Virus record (IMG/VR): IMGVR_UViG_3300046003_002228
Span: 1-25,202 of that record
DNA length: 25,202 nucleotides
From: a virus
Strand: one strand, 5' to 3'
Shown here: positions 16,025 to 23,319 of the stretch, piece by piece
Layout of the letters: every line of letters starts with the position of its first letter
Numbering within the stretch: the stretch's first letter is position 1
Notes under the pieces: generated by a model
Seen by the model: only the letters and a program-made list of their open reading frames with translations
Told to the model about the DNA's origin: nothing
Database searches by the model: none
Translations under genes and position numbers: made by a program

Positions 16025-17112
16025 TGCCAGCGAATGCACCTTCACTTACAGTTTCATTTAGTAATGGTGGAGCTTTTACAGCTGTCAGTGCTGATCTTTT
16101 GTTATCTGTTGAGATCCGTCGAGGTAGGCAATATCAAAATGACTTTTTAGAAGCTGGAACTGCTGATGTTGTACTTAACAATCAGTCAGGTGCTTTTGAT
16201 CCAAGCAACACATCAAGTCCATGGTATGGAATTTTAATTGCGGGAATGCAAGTAAGAATCCAAGGCAATTCTACAACAATTTATACAGGCTATTTAGAGA
16301 ACAATGAAGTAAATCAAGGTATTTATCCTACCGTGTCATTAACATTTGTTGATGGTCTTGCACAGATTGCCAAGGCAATTGCACCAGCATTAGCAACTAG
16401 TAATTTTTCAGAAGCTGCTTCTGCAAGAGCAACTAGAGCACTTGATCTTGCTGAATGGACTGGTGGACGTAGTCTTACTGGAACAACAGTTATGCAAAAA
16501 ACAAAACAAAACATGAGTTGTCTTGAAATGTTAGAACAATGCGCTAATTGTGTAGGCGGAAGATTTTATGTAAGTCGATCAGGAGTTGCAACTCTTGTTC
16601 CATTATCCGATAAGTTTAGCCGTCCAACTAGATTATTATTTAGCGACCAAGGCGATGCCAATAGTGTTGGCTACGATGGAATTATTACTAATCCTGGAAC
16701 TGATTATGTTTACAATGAGGCAATAGTATTTAGAGGTCCAAAGAAAGCTCAAAAGACAGCAAAGTTTACATCTAGTGTTTCTACATATGGACTAAAGTCT
16801 AAAAAACTAGATGCACCTATCTTAAATGAAACTAGTGCTGCAAATCTTGCTTTATATGCTGCTAGAAAAGATGCTGATGCTGTTGTATTGGCAGAACAAA
16901 TAGATTTTACAGCAATCGGTATTGGCGCACTTGCAACCGACATGCTCGAGACTGAATTAAATGATCTTGTCCAAGTAAAGCGTTTAACTTATGATGGACG
17001 AAATATTACAATTAACTGTGTTGTAGAAGGATTAGCTCATTCAATAACAGCAGATAATTGGAGAGTTAGTTACTTCACATCTGTAGTTGATCCTTATACG
17101 ATTACGATTTAG
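16024..17112 (+). CDS. Minor tail protein, hub/baseplate-like (362 aa)
   Basis: The protein directly follows the tape measure (TAATG overlap), where distal-tail and hub proteins are encoded. The N-terminal domain (SADLLLSVEIRRGRQYQNDF, EAGTADVVLNNQSGAFDPSN) is a beta-sandwich seen in actinophage minor tail proteins, with the recurrent 'LEAGTA-V-LxNxxGxFDP' pattern. The central region (MSCLEMLEQCANCVGGRFYV) with SGVATLVPLSDKF resembles the hub-domain repeat of gp27-like proteins, and the C-terminal part is again beta-rich. It probably combines distal tail and hub functions. The lack of a separate Dit gene supports this, as inference. Confidence 0.7.
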   Translation: MPANAPSLTVSFSNGGAFTAVSADLLLSVEIRRGRQYQNDFLEAGTADVVLNNQSGAFDPSNTSSPWYGILIAGMQVRIQGNSTTIYTGYLENNEVNQGIYPTVSLTFVDGLAQIAKAIAPALATSNFSEAASARATRALDLAEWTGGRSLTGTTVMQKTKQNMSCLEMLEQCANCVGGRFYVSRSGVATLVPLSDKFSRPTRLLFSDQGDANSVGYDGIITNPGTDYVYNEAIVFRGPKKAQKTAKFTSSVSTYGLKSKKLDAPILNETSAANLALYAARKDADAVVLAEQIDFTAIGIGALATDMLETELNDLVQVKRLTYDGRNITINCVVEGLAHSITADNWRVSYFTSVVDPYTITI

Positions 17113-17120
17113 GGGAAATA

Positions 17121-18755
17121 ATGCCACTTTGTCCGCAAATCACAATTACACCAATTACAGTTACCTCAACAGGCATGACTCAAACTTCTATCATTCCTAT
17201 TGTTGCTGCGACCACAGAAGAAATAGATGAACTTCAAGTTGAAATCGATACAATTGAAGTATCTGTTAATGGCAAAAATCATATTTACCGACAAGCAACT
17301 GCTCCAGACGGAACCGCATTTCCTTTAACTGAAGGCGATGTTTGGTTTGATACAGACGATGGTAATAAGCAATACTATTGGACTGGAACTGCATGGGTAT
17401 CTGTTCAAGATCTTGGAATTGCTGCAGCAGAAACAGCGGCAGCAGCAGCAGCATCTGCGGCAGCAGCGGCGTCATCTGCAGCTGCATCTGCAACTTCAGC
17501 AGCAGCGGCAGCATCTGCAGCAGCAACAGCTGCACAAACAACTGCAGATGGAAAAAATAAAGTTTATCGTCAAGCAACAGCACCAGCAGGAACTCATTCA
17601 GTTGGAGATCTTTGGTTTGATTCTAGTGCGGACAACAAACCAAATAGATGGACTGGTTCTGCTTGGGAAGCTTACGGTTTTGGAAATCTTGCTGTAGGAA
17701 ACTTAGATGCAGCGGCTATTTCAACTGGAACATTAAATGCGGATCGTATTGCTGCCGCTTCTATTACTGGAGCAAAAATAGTTGCTGGAACTATTGAAGC
17801 TGTAAACATTGCTGCAGGAACAATTACTGGAGCAAAACTTGCAGTAGGAACCATTGAGGCAGTTTCAATTGCTGCAGGAACAATTACTGGTGCAAAAATT
17901 GCTGGTTCAACAATTACCGCTAGCAATATTGCAACCGCAACAATTACTGCTGATCAAATTGCAGGCGGAACAATTACGGCAGCAGAAATTGCTGCAGATA
18001 CTATTACCGCAGCAGAAATTGCAGCAGGATCAATTACAGTTGACCGCTTAACCGCAGGTACTTTAACCGCGTTTACACTCAGAACTTCATCTGGTGCACG
18101 TCGAGTAACAGTTTCTGCTTCAACTAACTCAATTTCATTTACTGAATCTAGTTCAACTGTTGGTCACATTGGACCAGCTTCTACTAGTGGTATTGTCATG
18201 CACTACGGTTCAACATTTGATCCTTCAGTAACAACATATCCTAATGCTTATGTATCTTCTGGTGATGCTCGTATTGCTTTTAGTTCTAGTAAATATGTCC
18301 AAGTTAGTACAACTGGCGTTGTTATGAACGGAAATGTTTATACACTAGATGCTTTTTATAATCAAGATCCTTCAACAAGCGCAAACGCAGCCAATACTCG
18401 TATGGATACAGATGGTCGTACAAGACGAAGTACTGCTTCTAGTGCTCGTTTCAAAGAAAGCATAGTTGATCTTTCAACAGTTACTGATCTAAACCCAAGT
18501 GGTTTATTAAGTTTACCAATTAGAGCTTTCAAGTTTAAGTCCGATTATTTAGATGTCACCGATAATAGATCAGGAATTCTTGTACCTGGACTAATTGCAG
18601 AAGAAGTTGCTGAACACTATCCAATTGCTGCAGATCGTGGTGCTGATGGATTAGTCGAGAACTGGAATGAGCGTTTTGTAATTCCAGGTATGTTGGCTTT
18701 GATTCAAGATCTAAACACACGTATCAAAACACTTGAGGGGAACGCAAATGGATGA
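17121..18755 (+). CDS. Tail fibre with C-terminal S74-type self-cleaving chaperone domain (544 aa)
   Basis: Residues 53-96 and 145-186 are two copies of a small module (IYRQATAP ... GDVWFDTDD ... YYWTGTAWVSV), each ending in a Trp motif. They flank an Ala-rich coiled coil (100-140). From about 200 to 315 come regular repeats of the type ITGAKIAAGTI/ITAAEIAADTI, a beta-helical shaft. The C-terminal about 105 residues (from SSARFKESI at 440) match the intramolecular chaperone auto-processing domain (peptidase S74), with the Ser and Lys of S-x-R-x-K expected to drive trimerisation-linked self-cleavage near residue 440. IPGMLALIQDLNTRIKTLEG forms the final coiled coil. Ribosome site AGGGGAA precedes the ATG. 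Confidence 0.88.
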   Translation: MPLCPQITITPITVTSTGMTQTSIIPIVAATTEEIDELQVEIDTIEVSVNGKNHIYRQATAPDGTAFPLTEGDVWFDTDDGNKQYYWTGTAWVSVQDLGIAAAETAAAAAASAAAAASSAAASATSAAAAASAAATAAQTTADGKNKVYRQATAPAGTHSVGDLWFDSSADNKPNRWTGSAWEAYGFGNLAVGNLDAAAISTGTLNADRIAAASITGAKIVAGTIEAVNIAAGTITGAKLAVGTIEAVSIAAGTITGAKIAGSTITASNIATATITADQIAGGTITAAEIAADTITAAEIAAGSITVDRLTAGTLTAFTLRTSSGARRVTVSASTNSISFTESSSTVGHIGPASTSGIVMHYGSTFDPSVTTYPNAYVSSGDARIAFSSSKYVQVSTTGVVMNGNVYTLDAFYNQDPSTSANAANTRMDTDGRTRRSTASSARFKESIVDLSTVTDLNPSGLLSLPIRAFKFKSDYLDVTDNRSGILVPGLIAEEVAEHYPIAADRGADGLVENWNERFVIPGMLALIQDLNTRIKTLEGNANG

Positions 18756-18894
18756 CGCAACAGAACTAGACATCAATGTTGTTATTGCTGTACTAAGAGA
18801 GCAGATTGGTCTGCTAGCTCTGGACAAAGCAATGTTGACGGCTAGAGTGGGGGATCTCGAAGCAAAACTCAAGGAGAAGAATGACTGTGAATGA
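18748..18894 (+). CDS. Small coiled-coil protein (48 aa)
   Basis: The ORF begins MDDATELDINVVIAVLREQI and runs into heptad-like LLALDKAML and VGDLEAKLKEKN. Its ATG overlaps the end of the fibre gene by 8 nt and has GAGGGGAA in front. It is soluble by appearance and without a hydrophobic anchor. It may be a lysis accessory or a fibre assembly factor by position; no family recognised. Confidence 0.55.
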   Translation: MDDATELDINVVIAVLREQIGLLALDKAMLTARVGDLEAKLKEKNDCE

Positions 18895-19108
18895 CTGGGC
18901 TGCTTTAATACTTGCGGTCATATCGATACTAGGTTCGTTTGTAATTGCCATACGTTGGCTGGTTAAACACTTCTTAAATGAATTAAAACCAAACGGTGGA
19001 TCTAGTCTAAAAGACTCTGTTACGAGATTAGAAACTCAAATGGAATTAGTAATAACAATGTTAACTAATAAGGGGAAAAATGAAAAACCTAAAACAAATA
19101 GCAGATAG
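18881..19108 (+). CDS. Membrane-anchored coiled-coil protein, holin-like (75 aa)
   Basis: One transmembrane helix at about residues 6-26 (WAALILAVISILGSFVIAIR) is followed by a basic stretch (WLVKHFLNELKPNGG) and a helical segment SLKDSVTRLETQMELVITML. The NGGSSLKDSV turn after the membrane helix resembles membrane proteins encoded in lysis modules of actinophages. It overlaps the endolysin start by 29 nt and the previous ORF by 14 nt. It may act as a holin or as a holin regulator. Confidence 0.6.
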   Translation: MTVNDWAALILAVISILGSFVIAIRWLVKHFLNELKPNGGSSLKDSVTRLETQMELVITMLTNKGKNEKPKTNSR

Positions 19109-19547
19109 TTATATAGGTTATATCGAAGGCAAGAACAACGATACAGTTTTTGGCAAATGGTATGGACTTAATAACCAACCTTGGTGCGCAATGGCAGCAT
19201 CAAAAGTTTATCATCAAGCAGGTTTAATAAGCAAAGTTGCACCAAAAAGCAAACCAAAAGGCTATGCTTCTTGTGATGAATGGCTTAAGTATTTAACAAA
19301 AAGCAATCAGTTAATACCAATTGGCCAAGCAAAACGTGGAGATCTTGTATTCTTCCAGTTTGACGCAGATGCTCAACCAGATCATGTAGGAATTGTCCAA
19401 TGGCATAATACAACCTTAAAATACGTAAATGTATGGGAAGGTAACACGTCGGACAATAAAACTGGTAGCCAATCCAATGGTGACGGGTTCTATCTAAAAC
19501 GCAGAAAATACGATACAATTATGGCAATTGCACGTCCAAAGAACTAA
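19080..19547 (+). CDS. CHAP-domain endolysin (155 aa)
   Basis: This is a single-domain peptidoglycan amidase/endopeptidase. The catalytic Cys lies in NQPWCAMAAS (Cys36), the His in QPDHVGIVQW (His102), and an acidic third residue is likely in VNVWEGNTS (Glu120). RGDLVFFQF before the His is the usual CHAP beta strand. No cell-wall-binding repeat is visible, so the enzyme is shorter than most endolysins. It lies between two small membrane proteins, and AAGGGGAA precedes the ATG. It has no signal peptide, so export needs a holin. Confidence 0.88.
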   Translation: MKNLKQIADSYIGYIEGKNNDTVFGKWYGLNNQPWCAMAASKVYHQAGLISKVAPKSKPKGYASCDEWLKYLTKSNQLIPIGQAKRGDLVFFQFDADAQPDHVGIVQWHNTTLKYVNVWEGNTSDNKTGSQSNGDGFYLKRRKYDTIMAIARPKN

Positions 19548-19556
19548 AGGAGTGTT

Positions 19557-19751
19557 ATGAAACTTAAGCCAAAGCACAAAGCAGCAATTAAATCTTATTT
19601 AAGAGCAGTTGCAGCATCTGGTATTACCGTAATTCTTGCAATCGCAGCAGATATGCGCCCTGAATATGCAGTATTACTTGGATCCATTATTGCTCCAATT
19701 GTTAAGTCAATTGATCCAAACGAAAAAGAATACGGATTAGGAAGTAAGTAA
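19557..19751 (+). CDS. Candidate holin, small membrane protein (64 aa)
   Basis: A basic N-terminus (MKLKPKHKAAIKSYLRAVAA) leads into two hydrophobic stretches (SGITVILAIAADM and YAVLLGSIIAPIVKSI), then the charged tail DPNEKEYGLGSK. Size, charge distribution and position 9 nt after the endolysin fit a two-helix holin. AAAGGAG precedes the ATG. The stop overlaps the next start (TAATGATG). Together with the membrane protein at 18881 there are two candidates; this one has the more classical holin make-up. Confidence 0.65.
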   Translation: MKLKPKHKAAIKSYLRAVAASGITVILAIAADMRPEYAVLLGSIIAPIVKSIDPNEKEYGLGSK

Positions 19752-20002
19752 TGATGAGCTCGGGGGACTTATCAAAAGCTATAAATGATCTTTTGAACGA
19801 ACAAAGTAAACCACTCTGCGTGGTTGGCAAAATTAAATCTCAACTATTGCCATCTGATTCAGATGCTTTAGAAAACTTAATCCAATCTAAAGTTACTATT
19901 CTGCAAATTGTTAATTTACTCAGAGCGCATGGTTTTCAACTAGGAAATACTGTACTTACAGTCCATCGAAAAAAACAATGCCCGTGTTTTAGGACCCCAT
20001 GA
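19751..20002 (+). CDS. Small HTH protein with C-terminal Cys pair (83 aa)
   Basis: The central region (LPSDSDALENLIQSKVTILQ, then IVNLLRAHGFQLGNTVLTVH) has the helix-turn-helix layout of a family common in actinophages, in which 'xLxxxGFxxxxxTLxxHR' is followed by a C-x-C end, here CPCF. It may bind DNA as a regulator or terminase small-subunit-like factor; the second idea fits because no small terminase was found beside the large one. Start could also be ATG 19754. The following gene overlaps by 4 nt (ATGA). Confidence 0.6.
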   Translation: MMSSGDLSKAINDLLNEQSKPLCVVGKIKSQLLPSDSDALENLIQSKVTILQIVNLLRAHGFQLGNTVLTVHRKKQCPCFRTP

Positions 20003-21048
20003 CTTTATCTGACGACGCCAAGAAACTGCAACTAGAAGTAGACGAATCAGTTTCAGAACTTCGTCAGACTCTTGTACGGACACAAAAAGAATTGTCCAAA
20101 GCAAAACAACGGACAGAAGAATTAGTAGAAGCTACGATTCAAGCATGTAAAGATGCAACTTTGGCTTTAGGACCAATGAAGCCAATTGAAGGTCCAAAGA
20201 TAGATAAACGCCGCAAAAGAGCAGAAGTTGCTTTATGGCATCTTACTGATTGGCAAGGAGCAAAAGTAACTCCTAGTTATAACTCAGAAATCATGAGAAC
20301 TAGAGTTATGGACTTTACAACTAAAGCAACAAAAATTACTGAAATACAAAGACAAGATCATCCAGTCAATGATGCAGTAATTTGCTTTGGCGGAGATATG
20401 GTCGAAGGTCTTTTTAACTATCCTGCTCAATTGTGGGAAATAGATCTTAGTTTATATGACCAATACATAACAGTTAGCCGTTTAATAGTAGATGTAGTAC
20501 GACAAGCATTAGCAGTTTACCAACATGTAACCGTTATTGCAGAATGGGGAAATCATGGCCGAATCGGAAACAAAAGAGCGGACGTACCGAAGTCTGATAA
20601 TTTTGACCGTATGTGTTATGAGCTTGCTCGTCAGTTATTATGTTCTGAAGAAGCGACTGCTAAAAGACTGACATGGGATCCACGCCATGGTGTTGAAGAT
20701 ATTCAGCGCATTGAGATCGGCAATTATCGAGCTCTTCTTATGCATGGCGATGAAGTTGGTAGATCTGGTTTTGCTTCTCCGGCCGGATGGCAAGCAGCAG
20801 GAAACAGATGGAAAGCTGGAGCTTACGACTGGAACTTTCAAGACATATACTTGGGTCATTACCATCGTCATGCACAAGAACCGTTATCAGATGGTCTTGG
20901 ATCAGTATACTGGACCGGTTCAACTGAGTCCGATAACCGCTACGCGCGCGACTCTATGGCCGCCTCAGGTGTTCCTTCTCAAAGACTCCACTTCATTGAT
21001 CCCGAACGAGGTCGTGTCACTGCTTGTTATCAAGTTTGGCTAGACTAA
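19999..21048 (+). CDS. Calcineurin-like metallophosphoesterase (349 aa)
   Basis: After a coiled-coil N-terminus (residues 7-50) the complete metal-site motif series is present: WHLTDWQGAK (80-89, His81 and Asp84), GGDMVEG (131-137), GNHGR (184-188), MHGDEV (248-253) and GHYHRH (286-291). The order and spacing are those of Mre11/exonuclease-type and related phosphoesterases, with two metal ions. In phages such proteins are often annotated as DNA exonuclease or phosphoesterase; substrate unknown. It overlaps both neighbours by a few bases, so it belongs to the same transcription unit. Confidence 0.8.
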   Translation: MTLSDDAKKLQLEVDESVSELRQTLVRTQKELSKAKQRTEELVEATIQACKDATLALGPMKPIEGPKIDKRRKRAEVALWHLTDWQGAKVTPSYNSEIMRTRVMDFTTKATKITEIQRQDHPVNDAVICFGGDMVEGLFNYPAQLWEIDLSLYDQYITVSRLIVDVVRQALAVYQHVTVIAEWGNHGRIGNKRADVPKSDNFDRMCYELARQLLCSEEATAKRLTWDPRHGVEDIQRIEIGNYRALLMHGDEVGRSGFASPAGWQAAGNRWKAGAYDWNFQDIYLGHYHRHAQEPLSDGLGSVYWTGSTESDNRYARDSMAASGVPSQRLHFIDPERGRVTACYQVWLD

Positions 21049-21314
21049 TGAATCGCAAAGAGATCTTAGACGAAGCAACACGTTTAATTTATAACGATAG
21101 GCAAGCAGATTATGGAACTCCACAAGAGAACCATGACCGCATTGCAAAGCTTTGGAGTGTAGTTTTAGGCATTACCGTAGAACCTTGGCAAGTTGCATTA
21201 TGTATGAATCAAGTCAAAGTTGCTCGATTAGTCCAATCACCTGAGAAATTAGATGGTTGGGTAGATGGTGCAGCTTATATGGCTATTGGTGGAGAACTGG
21301 CTACGGAGGAATAA
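21048..21314 (+). CDS. DUF6378-type conserved phage protein (88 aa)
   Basis: The sequence ILDEATRLIYNDRQADYGTP, ENHDRIAKLWSVVLG, VALCMNQVKVARL and WVDGAAYMAIGGELA fits the DUF6378 family, small helical proteins in many phages. An acid/His/Lys-rich arrangement suggests a nucleotide-binding or MazG-like all-alpha fold, which I cannot prove. Start is ATG 21048, overlapping the upstream stop by one base; an earlier in-frame start at 21024 would intrude into the phosphoesterase gene. The next gene starts on the stop codon (TAATG). Confidence 0.75.
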   Translation: MNRKEILDEATRLIYNDRQADYGTPQENHDRIAKLWSVVLGITVEPWQVALCMNQVKVARLVQSPEKLDGWVDGAAYMAIGGELATEE

Positions 21315-21910
21315 TGACAACACTCATTGCATATCAACATGATGACTATTGCATCATTGCTGCAGATACGCAAACAACTGGTTATGACATGAGAGCTGAT
21401 TGTTCTCCTATGGGCAAAATTGCTGAAAATGGCAAATACTTAGTTTCTGCTGCCGGTTTAGTCCGAGGCATGAATCTAATCCAACATGCTTTTAATCCAC
21501 CAGCACCTCCAAGATCAAAGAATCTCGACAAGTTCATGGTGACTCAGTTTGTGCCAAACCTACGCAAAACTTTTGGAATCTCAGGTTATGACATTAAATC
21601 TGAAGGCTTTCCATCATCGTTTGAGAATGATTTTATAGTTGCAGTCCAAGGAACTTTGTACTTTATAGATGAAGTATATGGATTAGAAAAGACAAAAGAT
21701 AAAGTTTATTGCACAGGAACAGGTGCAGCAATTGCTCTAGGAGCTGCTCATGCATTAGGAATTGATGAAGCAGATGAATATGAAGATGCAATTGAGATAT
21801 TAGAACAAGCGGTCAAAATAGCAATCCGATTCGATATCAATAGTGGTGGACAAGTACAAGTAGCGTTACAAACAAAAGCTGGAAAGAATCACATTGCATT
21901 CTTAGATTAA
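21314..21910 (+). CDS. Proteasome/HslV-like Ntn hydrolase (198 aa)
   Basis: The ORF begins MTTLIAYQHDDYCIIAADTQ, which matches the start of HslV-type subunits after removal of Met: Thr2 as nucleophile, Asp18 in AADTQ, and Lys35 in GKIAENG in the catalytic positions, then LVSAAGL. The remaining beta-alpha-alpha-beta layout ends with IRFDINSGGQVQVALQTK, and GTGAAIALGAAHALG is a proteasome-like helix segment. No propeptide is needed because Met removal exposes Thr. The ATG at 21314 was chosen over an earlier in-frame start at 21257 for this reason. No ATPase partner (HslU/ClpX-like) is visible. It may process phage or host proteins or interact with the host proteasome. Confidence 0.8.
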   Translation: MTTLIAYQHDDYCIIAADTQTTGYDMRADCSPMGKIAENGKYLVSAAGLVRGMNLIQHAFNPPAPPRSKNLDKFMVTQFVPNLRKTFGISGYDIKSEGFPSSFENDFIVAVQGTLYFIDEVYGLEKTKDKVYCTGTGAAIALGAAHALGIDEADEYEDAIEILEQAVKIAIRFDINSGGQVQVALQTKAGKNHIAFLD

Positions 21911-21925
21911 AATAGCAAAAAAGAA

Positions 21926-21958
21926 GCCCCTGCCTTTCGGCAGGGGCCTTTTTCTTTT
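21926..21958. terminator. Bidirectional intrinsic terminator
   Basis: GCCCCTGCC (21926-21934) pairs with GGCAGGGGC (21939-21947) around a TTTC loop. CTTTTTCTTTTT follows on the plus strand. On the minus strand the same stem is followed by TTCTTTTTT. It lies between convergent genes, ending the plus-strand structural/lysis unit and the minus-strand DUF932 unit. Confidence 0.93.
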
Positions 21959-21962
21959 TGTC

Positions 21963-22931
21963 TTAGCGAACCATCTCCAAGACTCGATCTGAGAGAGATG
22001 TTCCTTGATTCATCATGAATCGCTCACCAGCCGCAAAATCATTAGCTGAACGAGTTGTGCGGGTCCATTGTTCGTACTCTGTAAAAGCATTAACAATTCC
22101 CCATGCAGTTCCTTTGATGTTCTCCTGAGTTGGTCCGTTCCAGATACCTAGAAGAGTTTGTTGACGTTCACGTACATTGTTCTGCTGACGCTCAGTCATG
22201 TTGTTTTCATCTAGTGGAAGAAGATCTTTGACAATTGACCAGAAGTCAGAGTTAGCAACTTTCTTCTCAAGAAGAGCAGAAGATAGAAGATTGAACTCTT
22301 GATTTGACTTAAGAACAACTCCTAGAGTCTCACGAACATCTTCGATCTTTACACTCATACGAGCTGAATGGCGGAAAGAGATAGAAGAAGCATTTGTCCA
22401 ACGTGTCATTCCGTTTGTGCAGATCAAGCGAAGATACTTGATTTCAAAGCGAAGTGAATCTGTTCCATCGTGAGTGTTTGAAGCAACTAAGAATGATTCG
22501 ATTGGATCGATATTCTTAAGAGTAAGATCTAAAGTGTCTGGAAGCTTTGCAGCCATAAAGATCTTCTTGCCACCGCGTAGTTCACCAGCTGACTGGTAAA
22601 TTGCACCGGCTTCGTACATAACAGAATCCACAATGTTGACAATATCGTTATTCTGGACAATTGTATATGTAGGAGAAGTGATACCTAGAACAGAAGCTGA
22701 TCCGTCCTTGTTAACACGAGTTGTAGCAACTTTGTCTTCGAGTTTGACGACTGTCACACCGTCATTGTTAATTGCTGTAGTTGAAAGTGGAGTGTGTTGA
22801 ACTTCCCAATCAAGATTTGCATTCTCAAGAACTTGAGCTGCAGAGATTTGCTCGTCACTTGAATTTACCCATGTTGCTGTGCTGATCCATGGTGCCTTGC
22901 GACGTGCTGCGTTTTGGATTTGTACTGACAT
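21963..22931 (-). CDS. DUF932-family phage/plasmid-type protein (322 aa)
   Basis: The product matches the DUF932 pattern: LENANLDWEVQHTPLSTTAI, VLGITSPTYTIVQNNDIVNI, GGKKIFMAAKLP, FLVASNTHDGTDSLRF and LRLICTNGMTRWTNASSISF (the CTNG-W motif typical of the family), then RQQTLLGIWNGPTQENIKGTAWGIVNAFTEYEQWTRTTR. Role is unknown in general; these are common in phages and plasmids. The ATG at 22931 was chosen because GCCAGGAGG lies just upstream; the frame is open for 40 more codons through a ribozyme-like element that is probably untranslated. It terminates beside the bidirectional terminator. Confidence 0.85.
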   Translation of the reverse strand: MSVQIQNAARRKAPWISTATWVNSSDEQISAAQVLENANLDWEVQHTPLSTTAINNDGVTVVKLEDKVATTRVNKDGSASVLGITSPTYTIVQNNDIVNIVDSVMYEAGAIYQSAGELRGGKKIFMAAKLPDTLDLTLKNIDPIESFLVASNTHDGTDSLRFEIKYLRLICTNGMTRWTNASSISFRHSARMSVKIEDVRETLGVVLKSNQEFNLLSSALLEKKVANSDFWSIVKDLLPLDENNMTERQQNNVRERQQTLLGIWNGPTQENIKGTAWGIVNAFTEYEQWTRTTRSANDFAAGERFMMNQGTSLSDRVLEMVR

Positions 22932-22958
22932 TTTTTCCTCCTGGCGATTTATTCTGAT

Positions 22959-23013
22959 GGACTCATCAGCAGTGTCATTTAACACTGGACACTCCTTGCG
23001 GAGTGTTTCGTCC
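22959..23013 (-). ncRNA. Type II hammerhead ribozyme candidate
   Basis: Read on the minus strand from 23013: GGAC (stem II 3' strand), GAA (conserved core), ACACTCC-GCAA-GGAGTGT (stem III with GNRA loop, A-U closing pair), C (cleavage nucleotide, 22988), CAGTGT-TAAATG-ACACTG (stem I), CTGATGA (conserved core), GTCC (stem II 5' strand). All conserved core bases of the hammerhead are present and each stem is perfectly complementary (4, 7 and 6 bp). The order is the circular permutation called type II, known mainly from bacteria and phages. It starts on the base right after the TAA of the 61-aa gene and ends before the ribosome site of DUF932. No loop-loop tertiary contact is obvious. In vitro activity is untested. 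Confidence 0.87.
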
Positions 23014-23199
23014 TTATCTGTATCCTGCAGCGTGAAGTGCACGGAAAACATTGTTTACACGATCAGCTGTAATCTTTGAACGATCTTCAGATTCAAACAT
23101 TTCTGAAAGTGTTTCAATATTTTGTAGTAAACAATCAAGTTGTGAGATTTGTTGTGCATCGAATGTAACTGTGATTGTAGTTCCAATTGCTATTCCCAT
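23014..23199 (-). CDS. Small hypothetical protein (61 aa) upstream of DUF932 gene
   Basis: The protein reads MGIAIGTTITVTFDAQQISQ, then helical LDCLLQNIETLSEMFES and DRVNNVFRALHAAGYR. A GCCAGGAGG ribosome site lies just upstream and the ORF is close to the DUF932 gene, so they probably share one transcript. The pattern beta strand plus two helices is unclassified. The TAA stop abuts the ribozyme-like element directly. Confidence 0.7.
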   Translation of the reverse strand: MGIAIGTTITVTFDAQQISQLDCLLQNIETLSEMFESEDRSKITADRVNNVFRALHAAGYR

Positions 23200-23205
23200 T
23201 TGGAT

Positions 23206-23245
23206 CCTCCTGGCGGTTTATGGCAACCGGTTGGTTGCTCATAGG
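23206..23245 (-). promoter_or_regulatory. Minus-strand 5' leader: hairpin plus extended ribosome box
   Basis: On the minus strand CCTATGAGCAACC (23245-23233) is followed by an AACC loop and GGTTGCCAT, giving a 9-bp stem (ATG+GCAACC against GGTTGC+CAT) with one bulged A. Then comes AACCGCCAGGAGG (23218-23206), 6 nt before the ATG. A -10-like TATTGA or TTGAAT lies at about 23256-23249, placing a likely transcript start on the A that opens the hairpin. The same two-part layout occurs on the opposite arm. Confidence 0.5.
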
Positions 23246-23299
23246 TACATTCAATACTGTCCACCAGTGTTTGTACACTTCATTGAATAAGATCTTATG

Positions 23300-23319
23300 G
23301 GAACCTTTTGGAACCTTTT
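23300..23319. repeat. Tandem 10-bp repeat GGAACCTTTT x2
   Basis: Two adjacent copies of GGAACCTTTT, followed by GGA. One helical turn spacing would put both copies on the same DNA face, fitting a protein-binding site. Confidence 0.8.

Noticed and set aside
22932-23051. N-terminal 40-codon extension of the DUF932 gene
   Set aside because: The extension runs through the ribozyme and the 61-aa gene's end; a strong GCCAGGAGG site precedes ATG 22931, so translation most likely begins there.
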